A stretch of 64,000 bases of DNA. It comes from Nematocida ironsii (lineage: Eukaryota > Microsporidia). Positions 28,078 through 38,200 of this stretch are shown piece after piece (position 1 is the first letter of the stretch; each line of letters begins with the position of its first letter). The position numbers were made by a program, and so were the translations under genes. The notes beneath the pieces were generated by a model. That model saw nothing but the letters and a program-made list of their open reading frames with translations, was not told where the DNA came from and did not search any database. The stretch lies in contig LTDK01000186.1 in assembly GCA_001642415.1 (NCBI GenBank), positions 35,333 through 99,332 of the forward strand, in the 5' to 3' direction.

Positions 28078-29136
28078 ATGAACAGCGAGTATAAAATTTT
28101 TATGCATACGAAAATAGTTAGAGTAGAAGGAAATCTGTCTAAAATCTCAGAGGAGTTTATTAATGGGCCGGTTGCGTTTCCAACAGAAACGGTATATGGT
28201 CTTGGTGCGTCTGTTTGGAGAGAAGATTTAATTAAAAAAGTATTTGAAATAAAAAACAGACCGCAGGATAACCCATTAATTGTGCATGTGTCTTCTTTAG
28301 ATATGCTAAGAAAGTGCATAGCAGGAGACATTCCTGAGATTTATAATGAGTTGATTAATGAGTTTTGGCCAGGTCCCTTGACTCTTCTCTTTAAGAAGGC
28401 TGCCAATCTTCCATACTCTGTTACAGCTGGGAGTGAGTATGTTGCAGTTCGTATGCCAGACCATAAGGACATACTTCGAGTAATTGATTATTTAGGCGAG
28501 CCAATTGTAGGCCCATCCGCAAATAAAAGCGGTAGGCCAAGCCCAACCACTGCACAGCATGTGTTTGATGACTTAAATGGGGATGTATCATTGATTATTG
28601 ATGGGGGCGTGTGTGAGAAAGGGATTGAGTCTACTATAGTTAATGGAATACTGGACACACCTTTATTGCTGCGAGCAGGTGCTATTTCATACGAAGAAGT
28701 GAAGGAATACATACCACAGCTGGAGATCCACGGCGGCTCGGGCACAGCGGATGGTACAATAGCTCCAGGCACTCGATATAAGCACTACTCACCTACAGCA
28801 ACTGTAATTATGATTACAGGCACAAAAGAAACCATTTGCCAAAAACTATTTACTGTAGCAAGTCTATCTAAAGCACTCGATAAAGATATAGTCTGTGCTG
28901 AATCTAAAACAGCATTTGGGTTCCTTTTGCCAGACGAATACCAGAATATTATTCAATCAACAGACATGGTATATCTTCTCGGAAATAATACAAAAGAAGC
29001 AGCACACAGAATATTTGATGGTCTTAGATACTTAGATAGGCATGTATCTGCAATATACACTGTGGAAATAGAAAAGACTAAGGAAGGGCGTGGTGTAATG
29101 GACAGACTCACCAAGGCAACTACTCATTTTATATAG
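28078..29136 (+). CDS. SUA5: Threonylcarbamoyl-AMP synthase SUA5
   Basis: A 352-residue SUA5 protein with both parts of the eukaryotic/archaeal form. The YrdC domain (residues ~10-200) has PTETVYGLGA, the KNRPQDNPLIVHV nucleotide-binding loop and the IESTIV motif. A linker (APGTRYKHYSP) leads to the C-terminal Sua5 domain. The enzyme makes threonylcarbamoyl-AMP from threonine, bicarbonate and ATP, for t6A37 formation on ANN-decoding tRNAs with the KEOPS complex. An in-frame ATG at 28102 is a possible alternative start. All key motifs look intact. Confidence 0.95.
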   Translation: MNSEYKIFMHTKIVRVEGNLSKISEEFINGPVAFPTETVYGLGASVWREDLIKKVFEIKNRPQDNPLIVHVSSLDMLRKCIAGDIPEIYNELINEFWPGPLTLLFKKAANLPYSVTAGSEYVAVRMPDHKDILRVIDYLGEPIVGPSANKSGRPSPTTAQHVFDDLNGDVSLIIDGGVCEKGIESTIVNGILDTPLLLRAGAISYEEVKEYIPQLEIHGGSGTADGTIAPGTRYKHYSPTATVIMITGTKETICQKLFTVASLSKALDKDIVCAESKTAFGFLLPDEYQNIIQSTDMVYLLGNNTKEAAHRIFDGLRYLDRHVSAIYTVEIEKTKEGRGVMDRLTKATTHFI

Positions 29137-29227
29137 TTAGATATAACCGGACATATTCTAGATTAAAAGCGTACAGTTTTTAGCCTTTTTAACCAAAATT
29201 TAAAATTTATTTTACGTATTTATTCTT

Positions 29228-29647
29228 ATGACTGTAGAATGCATTACGGTATGTTTCCCATTTAAGCTACAAAGTACTGAATTTAAATCGCAATATCCAA
29301 CGCCTGTTCTTAGACAAGAGGGCACTGTTGCATTCACTCTTCCATTCAATGCGCTAATAAACGTAAGTTCTGAGAAGTCTTATACTGTCAGTTACACAAA
29401 AAAGCAAAAAAACGATGGGACAGAAACTGGGTTTATATATCAGATAATAATTGATTTTGCCAGTATTAACGATGCAATTGATTTTTGCAGTAACCCAACC
29501 ATTCACGTGTCATACAATGAGGTAAGTGATTTAAGCAGTTTGGACAAAAAATTAGAAGAAGCTTCTGACTTACTTGAAAAAACTGGACAGTCTTGGCGAA
29601 AGAAAAGAAAGACAGAAACAGACGAAGATGGATACTTTACTGCCTAA
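29228..29647 (+). CDS. Small orphan protein with beta-rich core
   Basis: A 139-residue protein without signal peptide or membrane segment. Residues ~1-95 alternate hydrophobic and polar positions (ECITVCFPFKLQ, GTVAFTLPFNALINV, GFIYQIIIDFA), suggesting beta-sheet structure. They are followed by a helix (DLSSLDKKLEEASDLLEKTG) and a basic-then-acidic tail with a possible nuclear localisation signal (RKKRK). I do not recognise a family. Its last 20 bp overlap the start of the next ORF in another frame. Confidence 0.6.
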   Translation: MTVECITVCFPFKLQSTEFKSQYPTPVLRQEGTVAFTLPFNALINVSSEKSYTVSYTKKQKNDGTETGFIYQIIIDFASINDAIDFCSNPTIHVSYNEVSDLSSLDKKLEEASDLLEKTGQSWRKKRKTETDEDGYFTA

Positions 29648-29843
29648 CACATGGGCTAGATACTTCATATACACTAGAGACAAGTTTAGGTGTGTTTCAG
29701 ATGATACTGTAAGACTGCTGCAGTATTTTTATACCTCTTCTATTAACATTCCAAAATACTTGGAATATTTCTTACAGTATAGCCATGAAAACCCACTAAT
29801 TTATCTCATATGCTGTTTATATGGTGTCACCGCTGCTAAATAA
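29628..29843 (+). CDS. 71-residue orphan overlapping its upstream neighbour
   Basis: An ATG at 29628 opens a 71-codon frame that overlaps the preceding gene by 20 bp. The peptide starts MDTLLPNTWARYF and contains DTVRLLQYFYTSS and PKYLEYFLQYSHENPLIYLI, so it is Tyr/Leu-rich, mostly helical and not low in complexity, which argues for a real gene. No family is recognised. Alternatively it could be the C-terminal part of a longer protein whose frame was broken, although the upstream frame ends with a natural-looking hydrophilic tail. Confidence 0.45.
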   Translation: MDTLLPNTWARYFIYTRDKFRCVSDDTVRLLQYFYTSSINIPKYLEYFLQYSHENPLIYLICCLYGVTAAK

Positions 29844-29881
29844 TCAAAACACTCTATCTATTTTACTAGAAAGTGAATACT

Positions 29882-30895
29882 TTACAGACTATTTGTAATA
29901 AAGCTAATTAGCTCTTTAATGTTATTTTTAGTTATAAAATTGTCCTTTTCAAGATACTGCAGTCTATATTTTGCAAAAGTCATATAGTCTAGTCCACTCT
30001 GTGTTTTATTTTTCAGAAGCATGCCAGTCGCCCATATGAACCAATAGTAATGCGGTATGGTTAGCATCTTTTCAACTTCTTGCAGAACCTTCTCCGGGGG
30101 TATATTTATGCCCCTATGGTCTAGATACTCTTTTACAAATATCTTTGCGTTGTTTGTTTTTATAAAGTGCTGCTTTTTTAGTAATGGCGCACCACGCATA
30201 TTATAATTAGTGCAGGCTTCATTAAATAGATTTGCAATATCAACCGTTGGAATATTTATAGAAACATGCTCAAAATCAATGATTTTAGTTTTCATATGTG
30301 GAAGAACTAAAATATTTCCAAATTGCAAGTCATTATGGCAGATGCACATGTCTTTACTGAACATGCTTTCACTATAGAAACACTCTATCTTTTTTTCTAT
30401 CTTCTTGCATATCTGTGCAAATCTAATAAATCGTATTCTAGAATTTAAGTTGCTTCTTTCCCTTTTCATGGCATTTAAATAGAAAATATTCATTTCGTGG
30501 CATTCTGGAACGTTCTCGGCCGAATGTATCTCTGCCACTGCCCTGGCTAGATTCTGTATGATTTCTTTGTCTTTAATTAATTCTTTCGTAAGTGGCACGT
30601 GGTCAATGTACTCATCAATATGGTAGTACTCACAGTCAAAAAGTATTTTAGGACTTTTAAAAAACCTCTGCCAGCGCAGCTCCATTGACTCCTTTGTTTT
30701 TGCTAAGTATTCTTTATACAGATATTTATCCCCGCCTTTTATAATTTTATATACAATGTTACTATAACCCGCCTTTTCTTTCTCTGCAACTAACTCGGAT
30801 GGATCACATTTTAAAAACTTGCTGGCCGCCATCTTGGCTTTACTTGCCTTCCCTTTTAGAACTCTGCCCTGGCTTCTCTTCACGTTATCTTCCAT
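29882..30895 (-). CDS. Choline/ethanolamine kinase
   Basis: A 337-residue protein with the choline/ethanolamine kinase fold. The Brenner phosphotransferase motif HNDLQFGNIL is near residues 188-197, followed by the metal-binding KIIDFEHVSINIPTVDIANLFNE segment typical of this family. The N-terminal lobe has a YKIIKGGDKYLYKEYL strand pair in place of a classic Gly-rich loop. It phosphorylates choline or ethanolamine, the first step of the Kennedy pathway. The substrate cannot be told from sequence alone. It starts with ~35 hydrophilic, Lys-rich residues. Confidence 0.9.
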   Translation of the reverse strand: MEDNVKRSQGRVLKGKASKAKMAASKFLKCDPSELVAEKEKAGYSNIVYKIIKGGDKYLYKEYLAKTKESMELRWQRFFKSPKILFDCEYYHIDEYIDHVPLTKELIKDKEIIQNLARAVAEIHSAENVPECHEMNIFYLNAMKRERSNLNSRIRFIRFAQICKKIEKKIECFYSESMFSKDMCICHNDLQFGNILVLPHMKTKIIDFEHVSINIPTVDIANLFNEACTNYNMRGAPLLKKQHFIKTNNAKIFVKEYLDHRGINIPPEKVLQEVEKMLTIPHYYWFIWATGMLLKNKTQSGLDYMTFAKYRLQYLEKDNFITKNNIKELISFITNSL

Positions 30896-30984
30896 ATACT
30901 TTAAAAACTTAAAACAATTTATTTATGCCTTTTATTACTAAAATAGATTTTTCTGATTTTCCTTTCTGTAATGGAATCCTGTAT

Positions 30985-32214
30985 TTAGTCATTCTCTGTT
31001 ATTTTTTCAAGTAAATACCCATTTGGTGCATGAATATCATCTGTGCCTATATTAGAATGAATGGCTGACCAGCCAAACAAGATATTTTTCTCTCTGAGAA
31101 TGGTATTGGAATTAGTAATAGATACCTTTATAGTGTTATTACGTAATACTAAACAATCATTAAAGATGTCAGTAAATATAGCCGCCTCACTGCTTTGTTC
31201 TATTATTCGGTGCATTACACGAACTGTGTTTACTGGATCAATACCAACTGCACTTTCTCCACTGAGCATAACGCACGCTGCGCCAGAAATTACTGCAAAA
31301 GACAAGTCTGTTACTTCTGCACGAGTTGGCTTTAACGATTTTTTCATACTCTCTAGTATTTCTGTCGCAACTATAAATGGCTTGTTCTTTATTCTGCACT
31401 CATGTGATATCTTACACTGTGCGTAGAAGAGATTTGAATAATCTGTTTCTATCCCCAGATCGCCACGAGCAATCATTATTCCATCTGACTCGTCAATTAT
31501 TTCTGCTATGTTTGCTAATCCATGGGTGCTTTCTATTTTAGCAATTATTTTAATTCCTGTGCTTCCATTAAGAATTTTTTTTATGGCACGTATGTCCTTA
31601 GCACTCTGAATAAATGATGCAAATATTAAATCAACTCCATTTTTAATGCCATACTGGATTGATTTTATGTCATTTTCTGTTAGATTCGGAAGGGTTAGCT
31701 TTATCCCTGGAATGTTTACTCCCTTTTTAGATGAAACAACTCCTGTGCTTTTTGCTTTTGTGCTTATAATCTTCTTCTCCTTGGATATATCCACTATTTC
31801 TAGTTCTATTTTTCCATCATCAATAAAAATACATTTTGTATTCTCAGTTAAGTCATTGTATATGTTTTTGTGATCTATATACAGTCTGTCTTTAGTACAG
31901 CACTTGGCATATTTCGTGTCTGTTGTGAGAATTACAGTGTCTCCCACTGCAATATTTACTTCTGCTTCTTCCATTTCACCCAGTCTAATTTCAGGGCCTT
32001 TTGTGTCCATAGCAATACTTAATGAGGAATATTTGGGTTCTTTTCTGATTTTATTTATTGTCTCAATTAATGAAGAATTTCCTTCTGCCGTAGCATGGCT
32101 TAAATTTATTCTTGCAATTGCCATTCCCTCATCAAACATCTGCCGAATTTTCTCTTTTGTGCTGCTGGCTGGTCCTAATGTACATATTATCTTAGTTGGT
32201 AGAATCTTTTTCAT
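30985..32214 (-). CDS. PYK1: Pyruvate kinase with reduced C-terminal domain
   Basis: A 409-residue pyruvate kinase. The catalytic barrel and B domain are complete: KIICTLGPAS, MDTKGPEIRLG, KGVNIPGIKLTLP, AKIESTHGL, IMIARGDLGIE, ATEILESMKKSLKPTRAEVTD and MLSGESAVG. The loop usually read as NFSHG is NLSHA. After residue ~340 only about 70 residues remain where most enzymes have ~120, so much of the C-domain that carries the effector site in yeast and animals is missing. It makes pyruvate and ATP from phosphoenolpyruvate and ADP in the cytosol. Catalysis should be retained; effector regulation is probably lost. Triosephosphate isomerase lies 19 kb away. Confidence 0.95.
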   Translation of the reverse strand: MKKILPTKIICTLGPASSTKEKIRQMFDEGMAIARINLSHATAEGNSSLIETINKIRKEPKYSSLSIAMDTKGPEIRLGEMEEAEVNIAVGDTVILTTDTKYAKCCTKDRLYIDHKNIYNDLTENTKCIFIDDGKIELEIVDISKEKKIISTKAKSTGVVSSKKGVNIPGIKLTLPNLTENDIKSIQYGIKNGVDLIFASFIQSAKDIRAIKKILNGSTGIKIIAKIESTHGLANIAEIIDESDGIMIARGDLGIETDYSNLFYAQCKISHECRIKNKPFIVATEILESMKKSLKPTRAEVTDLSFAVISGAACVMLSGESAVGIDPVNTVRVMHRIIEQSSEAAIFTDIFNDCLVLRNNTIKVSITNSNTILREKNILFGWSAIHSNIGTDDIHAPNGYLLEKITEND

Positions 32215-32756
32215 TACAAATAAATAAAATATCTCATACTTAAATATATTTTAATACATATTAAATCCTAAATATATTAAAAGGTGTACTGAAGTATAAT
32301 AGAGAATTTAATGCTATGCCTGAATTGTATTAAAGATATTTTTAATTAAGTTGTGTGTAATAAATAATGCTGTAGGTTTGTGGGTTGTAATCAATTTGTT
32401 TGCTTCTATATTGATATACTTTAGTTTAATAAATGGGGTATCCAGTGGTTCTATTTTAGATTTATTTGTATTGTTCATGTTATATTTAAATTAAAAGTCT
32501 TCAATGTTTCTATTACTACTATACGCATTTAATTTAAAATAGAATATGAATTAATAAAAACACATTCAAATATAAAATAAATCTTAAATTTAGTCATAAA
32601 TACCGTTAAACGCCTTAGGCCCTGAAGAAAAAACAACAATAAGACCAACAAGACAACAAAAGCAATAAGATCTAAACACATAACAGATAGCACAAAGAAC
32701 AAACCAATTTAATTGTTAAGAATGAACTATTTAACTTTTATTTTTTTTATTTTCTT
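32215..32756. other. AT-rich spacer, pyruvate kinase promoter to LSM2
   Basis: This 542-bp divergent spacer lies between the pyruvate kinase and LSM2 starts. It contains one small minus-strand ORF (32314-32478, listed separately), a TGTGTGTAATAAATAAT word also found in other spacers, and an A/C-rich stretch at 32620-32700. No RNA-like structure was seen. Confidence 0.5.
32314..32478 (-). CDS. Possible 54-residue small protein
   Basis: An ATG-to-TAG frame of 54 codons on the minus strand, starting MNNTNKSKIEPLDTPFIKLK and ending IFNTIQA. Composition is mixed and basic, with no membrane segment. It lies in the pyruvate kinase promoter region, about 100 bp upstream of that ATG and on the same strand. 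It could be a small conserved subunit or a chance ORF; I recognise no family. Confidence 0.3.
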   Translation of the reverse strand: MNNTNKSKIEPLDTPFIKLKYINIEANKLITTHKPTALFITHNLIKNIFNTIQA

Positions 32757-33041
32757 ATGGTTGTCACTACACTCTTTAAGACACTAATTAATAAAAGGGT
32801 AAGAATAGAGTTGAAGACTGCTTTGCAAATAACAGGAGTGTTAGAGGACATTGACACATTCTTTAATTTTAAATTAAAAGACACAGAAAAGATAAATATT
32901 CCATTTTTAACAAAAAATAACGTTTTTATTCGGGGCTCTGCGATTAAAGAAATTTGGATAGATGAGGAGTATGTGAATGTGAAAAAATTAGAAGAAACCA
33001 CCAGAAAAGCACTTTTGTACAAGAAACTTATAGAACAATAA
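32757..33041 (+). CDS. LSM2: Sm-like protein LSm2
   Basis: A 94-residue Sm-fold protein. Sm1 is present as LFKTLINKRVRIELKTALQITGVLEDIDTFFNFKL and Sm2 as NNVFIRGSAIKEIWI. The FxK(T/S)L start and the FIRGS(A/V)(I/V)xxIxI signature point to LSm2 rather than other LSm proteins. LSm2 is in both the LSm1-7 ring (mRNA decapping and decay) and the LSm2-8 ring (U6 snRNA). It is convergent with the next gene, with 37 bp between stop codons. Confidence 0.88.
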   Translation: MVVTTLFKTLINKRVRIELKTALQITGVLEDIDTFFNFKLKDTEKINIPFLTKNNVFIRGSAIKEIWIDEEYVNVKKLEETTRKALLYKKLIEQ

Positions 33042-33078
33042 AACTTAGCCAAGGATGATCTTTATTAAAATACAACTC

Positions 33079-35121
33079 TTATGTCATTTTTGTAGGGCTA
33101 TCTGCTGGCAGATTTGTGAGTGTAGAGAACATTTCCTTTAGATTTACCTTTGTATTTACTGATGATCCAAATATTTTCTCGGCTTGGTCTTCACTCTGCA
33201 TAAGTAATTTTCTGGGAAGAGAGGGACTGTCTACCCATTTTTTATTATAGTTAATACCTCTGGCAGAATCATCATCTGAGAAATCAATAACTGGAGTGAA
33301 AACCAGCTCTGGCTCTGCCTGCTTTTCCTTTTCTTTTTGTTCAGCAGAAGTGTCGTTCTTTTTCTGTGGTTCTGGTTGTTTTTCCTGGTGTGGCTGTTCT
33401 TTTTTAATTTTATTTTTGAATCCCATTAGAAGTTTATTCAGCTCAAATGTCTTTTCCTTTAATTCTTCTGGCTTTAGACCTACAAATGACTGGTTTGGTC
33501 TGTCTTTTCGTCTGTCATTTACAATCTTGTTAGGAATATGTGGTGCAGGCGCCATAGGCGCTTCCTTCTTAGGCACTTCCACAGTTATTTCATTCTTTAA
33601 TGGAAGAAGTCTCTCAAAGTTACTTTCATCCACTGAATGGGCAACTGACAACGTTGATGACAGATGAATATTCTTGCTTTTTTGGTTATCTATTTCAGTA
33701 GATGATTCATTGTATGATTTCTTTAAAAGATCTTTTTTGTCTACTTTAATTATATCTGGTATGCTCTCTTTCTGTACAAACAGTGCAGAAACTGGCTCTT
33801 TTTCAGATACATTGGAAATAACAGATGGCCGCACATTCACAGATTCAGTATTAGTCTCTGCTTTTTTACTTGGCGATGCTGTATTCAAAGATGTAGAGGG
33901 TTTTTGTGGGGATGCGCTCTCTTTCAATGCAGGAGAACTCTCTGAAATGAATACTTCTTTCTTGGACTCTACCTCTACCGAAAGCACTTCCTTTCCTATG
34001 CTAGCGGTCTTATGAATAGGAATAAAAGAGGTGTTTATATGAGAACTATCAGAGGAAGCTGATGCAGGCGCCTCTTCTTTCTCTTTCTCTGTTTTTGTGA
34101 CGGGGCTTATCTTGTTCTCAGATATTCCTTCATGGCTAGATACTAGGGATGGCTTAATGCTTTCTTTCCCTGCCTTCACAATAGGCGCGTCCTGCTTCTC
34201 TGGGATAGCTGAGTTTGTACTTTTCGTAATAGTAGACTTACTATCTTCAGATGTGATAACAGGTTCTGCTGATGGTTTCTGTACGATGACTAAACTATCC
34301 TGACCAGCCACAGCAGCCGTAGGATTCATTTTCTCAAACAGACTAAGCGGAGATATTAAATTTGGACGAGGTGTATCAGCCGGTGCATCGACCTTGCCTA
34401 GTTTTTTGTCTATACACACCTGATCATTTTGTAAAGGGATCTTTTCTTCTTTCTTTTCCTTCTTTTGTGGTACATCAGAACTGTTCTTACTCTTATTTGG
34501 TGCCACTTTTGTAGTTCCACTGCTACTTAATCCAGCAGACTTTTCCTTTTCAGCCTGTTTCTTCTTTTGATACTTCAGCTTGTTGGCTAATTTCTTATCA
34601 GCTACCTCTTTAGAAATAACTTCTTCTTTAGCCTTCCCCTTTTCTAATTCTTTAGAAGCTTTAGGCACATTAATTTTCTCTTTGACGTCTTTTATGTCCT
34701 TTGTAGTTGTAGGAGCAGCAGAACTTTTCTTTATGCTCTTATGTTCTTTCGCAGGATTAACACTAGAAGGCATAGTATTTTCTTCTTTTACACTATTTTC
34801 AGCGGTAGATATAGCAACCTCCTTCTTTTCCACCGGGTCAGTCTGAGTTACAGTTTTATCATCCGCCTTTTCTGTAGGTGGGCTGGCTTTCTTCAGTCTC
34901 TTTCTTGTCTCTTCACTATCCTCTTGTTTGTGCGTGGTCTGTGGTACTACAGCTTGAGACTTAAATGTATTTTTTATCTGCATTGCCTGTATTTTCTTTA
35001 TAGAATCGCCTTTCTCCTGAACCAAGTATTCCCTCCACTCTTTTATGCATTGGCTGACTATGCCGTGGCCTGGCTCTCCATTCATTTTTATTTTTATTTT
35101 CTCTTTTTGACTTTTATACAT
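33079..35121 (-). CDS. SLI15: Probable INCENP/Sli15, chromosomal passenger complex scaffold
   Basis: A 680-residue, mostly disordered Lys/Ser/Glu-rich protein with recognisable ends. Residues ~629-665 fit the IN-box that activates Aurora kinase: KKWVDSPSLPRKLL, then Q642, then KIFG (649-652), then NLKEMF, matching the W-x2-SP-x-L ... IFG ... LxExF pattern. The N-terminus (GHGIVSQCIKEWREYL to MQIKNTF, ~18-50) resembles the CEN helix that binds Survivin and Borealin. Length is close to yeast Sli15 (698). INCENP corrects kinetochore-microtubule attachment and guides cytokinesis. A downstream ATG at 35085 is an equally good start. The assignment rests on the two ends, since the middle is not alignable. 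Confidence 0.7.
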   Translation of the reverse strand: MYKSQKEKIKIKMNGEPGHGIVSQCIKEWREYLVQEKGDSIKKIQAMQIKNTFKSQAVVPQTTHKQEDSEETRKRLKKASPPTEKADDKTVTQTDPVEKKEVAISTAENSVKEENTMPSSVNPAKEHKSIKKSSAAPTTTKDIKDVKEKINVPKASKELEKGKAKEEVISKEVADKKLANKLKYQKKKQAEKEKSAGLSSSGTTKVAPNKSKNSSDVPQKKEKKEEKIPLQNDQVCIDKKLGKVDAPADTPRPNLISPLSLFEKMNPTAAVAGQDSLVIVQKPSAEPVITSEDSKSTITKSTNSAIPEKQDAPIVKAGKESIKPSLVSSHEGISENKISPVTKTEKEKEEAPASASSDSSHINTSFIPIHKTASIGKEVLSVEVESKKEVFISESSPALKESASPQKPSTSLNTASPSKKAETNTESVNVRPSVISNVSEKEPVSALFVQKESIPDIIKVDKKDLLKKSYNESSTEIDNQKSKNIHLSSTLSVAHSVDESNFERLLPLKNEITVEVPKKEAPMAPAPHIPNKIVNDRRKDRPNQSFVGLKPEELKEKTFELNKLLMGFKNKIKKEQPHQEKQPEPQKKNDTSAEQKEKEKQAEPELVFTPVIDFSDDDSARGINYNKKWVDSPSLPRKLLMQSEDQAEKIFGSSVNTKVNLKEMFSTLTNLPADSPTKMT

Positions 35122-35249
35122 AATGCTGCCAGAGAGCAGAAATATTAAGAATTTAAATAAATTTTATCTTTGGCTTAATTCATTCGTAATATACAATAGA
35201 ATAACCCAAAATTTAAAATTATAAATAGAAAAAGAATAAAAAATATTTT

Positions 35250-38200
35250 ATGAGAATAGGAAAGGGCGCAATCGAAAGGAAGAGCGGCCTAGAAAGAAAA
35301 ATTATAGGATTTTTGTTTTTAGTTGGAATAAGCGCGTTTTGGCTTATATTTTTAACTCCGCTACTGGGCTCAATCATATTCCTTACAGGCATAAAGCACA
35401 ATCTTAATAATCTTAAGATATCTAATGCAGATTTGACAGATTCTGATATAGTAAAACTATCGGTGAGTTATCTACCAGGCTTACCGTACTTTAGTATAAC
35501 AGCAAAGAATATTATGATAGGACTGGGTACTTCAAGAAATGAAAATCCAATGGGGTATTTGTATGGCGAAGAGATTATGATTGTGAACAATCCAATGAAC
35601 AAAATAGATATTTCAATGAGGTATGTTATACCAGAGAAGATGTGTGAGATAAATGAAAGGTTTTTATTAAAAGTGGAAAATCATATGCTATTTACCTTTA
35701 AAGGAACTATCTTTTTAAAGCTAAAGAACAATTTACCTGGTATAAGTATACCAGTGGTATTTCCGTATACACTTGGGTGGTGTATAGGTAAAAATAGTAT
35801 GAGTATAGGTATAAACAAAAGTGCACAGAAATTAGTAGATACACTGCCTAAGAGCAGTGAGGAAGTGAATGGCAGCAATGAGAGTGATATAAATATGAAG
35901 CCAAGCAAGAGATCAACATTACCTATAGAACTTAAGGGATACACATTAACAGAGAAAAACTGTATTACAACACTTAAGGCTAATTACAGGTACAAGAACA
36001 TGCCAAGCTTTTTATCCATAAATATTCCGGAGACTGTAATTTCTTTTTATATAGACAAAAAAAAAGTAGGCACAATAAAAATAGATGAGCATAAAATACG
36101 AAATGGAGTGATTTTAGAGAAGAGAAATGCGACAAATACGAACGCATTGCTAGGAATGAAAAATAAGGGCATAAAAAAGGACTTCGATGAGGTTGAAACA
36201 TTGGATGCCATATCTGGAAAAGAGAAGAAGGAGTCTATAAGCACAGCAACATTCACACTGACATTCACAGGTAATAACATTTCTAATTTGCGCAGTGCAA
36301 TAGAGGCGTATCTGGATAAAACCCCAATTGCATTTACTTTTAGCATTAATAATGTTAACAGATACCATTCAATGCCGTATTCGTTCCATCATAGGATAAT
36401 CAGGCAGATCAGTAGGGTATATATAAACAGAATAGTTCCAGGAAAGAAAACTGTGCTACCAATAGTTTCCAGCCCTCTCTTTGAAGGAAAGATAGAAAGG
36501 ATAAAGAACAATGGAATCCACTGTAAATTAATATTTAATGAAATATTGTTCCCATACGAAGGATTGATAGAGAGTCTTAACACAGGAGAAATCTTTAGCA
36601 CGAATCTTAACCTGCTAGTGAATGATGAAATAGTAATTGTAGGAACAGGCTCTCACTATACTGCCTTAGACAAAACGCACACGCCAGAATACTACAAAAA
36701 GTTCTTTGTGGTAGAGGCCACGCTTTCTTTCCCAAGTGACTTCTCAGAGCTTTCTTATATTTTCAAAAAAGCAAATCCATATATCTCCTCTGTACTGCAA
36801 TCATGTGAAATATCCATAGGGAGTTGTCCTACTTCAAGCATGGATAAAATGTTTAGTAAGTTCGGGTTAAGGTGGAAAGTAGGCCAGGGAATTAGTGTTG
36901 GGTATAAATGGAATGCTCCTTCTCCATCGACTGTAGAGTATCCTAAGCATTATACAACATACAGAATGTCTCTTCTACTGTGTGAGGAAACAAATGAAAT
37001 TAGTATGGGGAAGTTTTTAGATCAGAGGCCATTTTTATTATTTTGTAGTCCTGCTGCTGGGCTAAAGTCAACCGAAGTTACTAAGAACAGGGGTCAGTTC
37101 CCATTTGCAGTATACAGTGTTGAGTGCATGGAGAGAAAAGAGCAAGAGAATTATGTAAGGATTGGGTGGGAAGGCTTTGATGCAGTTCTTATGAAGCACA
37201 ACATAGGTTTTACTCTAAGGGCGAACAAATCATATATTGATGTGCTTGCAAGTCCAGCAAGTGATGAGTGGAGCATTCGTAGCAGTATAAAGACTGTTAT
37301 CCAGCTATTTGTAAATACATATAACGATGGACCAGAAAGAACAGAAAAGTTTTCTTTGATTCGAATAGCTAATTATGAAAACGATCCAGATGGGTATAAA
37401 CTAAGTCCTATCCACTTAGCTCTACATAATCCACATAAAAGAAATGAGAACGTCAGAAATGCACATATTATAAAAAACATTGATGCTATTATAAATAATG
37501 TAATTAAAAACCTATTCACGACATGGGAGCCGGCAGTAGAGTTTTTAAAATACAAAGAAATGGAAGCAAATACAGGACAAATGTATCCTGACGACTGGAT
37601 AACAGATCCAAAGGTATCCAGGATACTATTCCACTTGAAAGAGATGCCAATATCCAATAAGCCAGCGGATAGTTCCAAAGAATCTGCAATTGTTTTCTCC
37701 CTGTGGGTTCCTTCTACAGGTGTTGTGCTGCGCAAAGACAACTCTATAGAGGCGGAGCATATTATATCTGTTGACCCAATTGAAGTATGCCTAATTTATC
37801 GTACAAAAACTAATAACACTATTAGAATAGGAAAGTACCGCGATAGAGGTGGGAACACGGATGATAGTATATGCATTAAAAATACTTTCTGGAAGAGTAC
37901 AATTCCAGAAAGGCTGACACTGAAGGTACAAGGCATCAATGGGTACTTTAACCCATTCAATGAAAATTTAAGCCTGTTGTTTAAAATAGTTATGTGTGTC
38001 GTTTTAGGAGATGATCTATCAGACCCATTCCCATCAAAGGAAAATGAAGAGCAGCACTATAAAAACACTCTGAATCCAAACAAAAAACTTGCAGTGGAAT
38101 TTAATGTAGATGGAAGCAATGAAGAGTACCTATTCTTTTCTTCTATTCTTTCATATGGAAATAAGTTTGTGAACTTGAGCCCAAGTAATTTAGCTATTGA

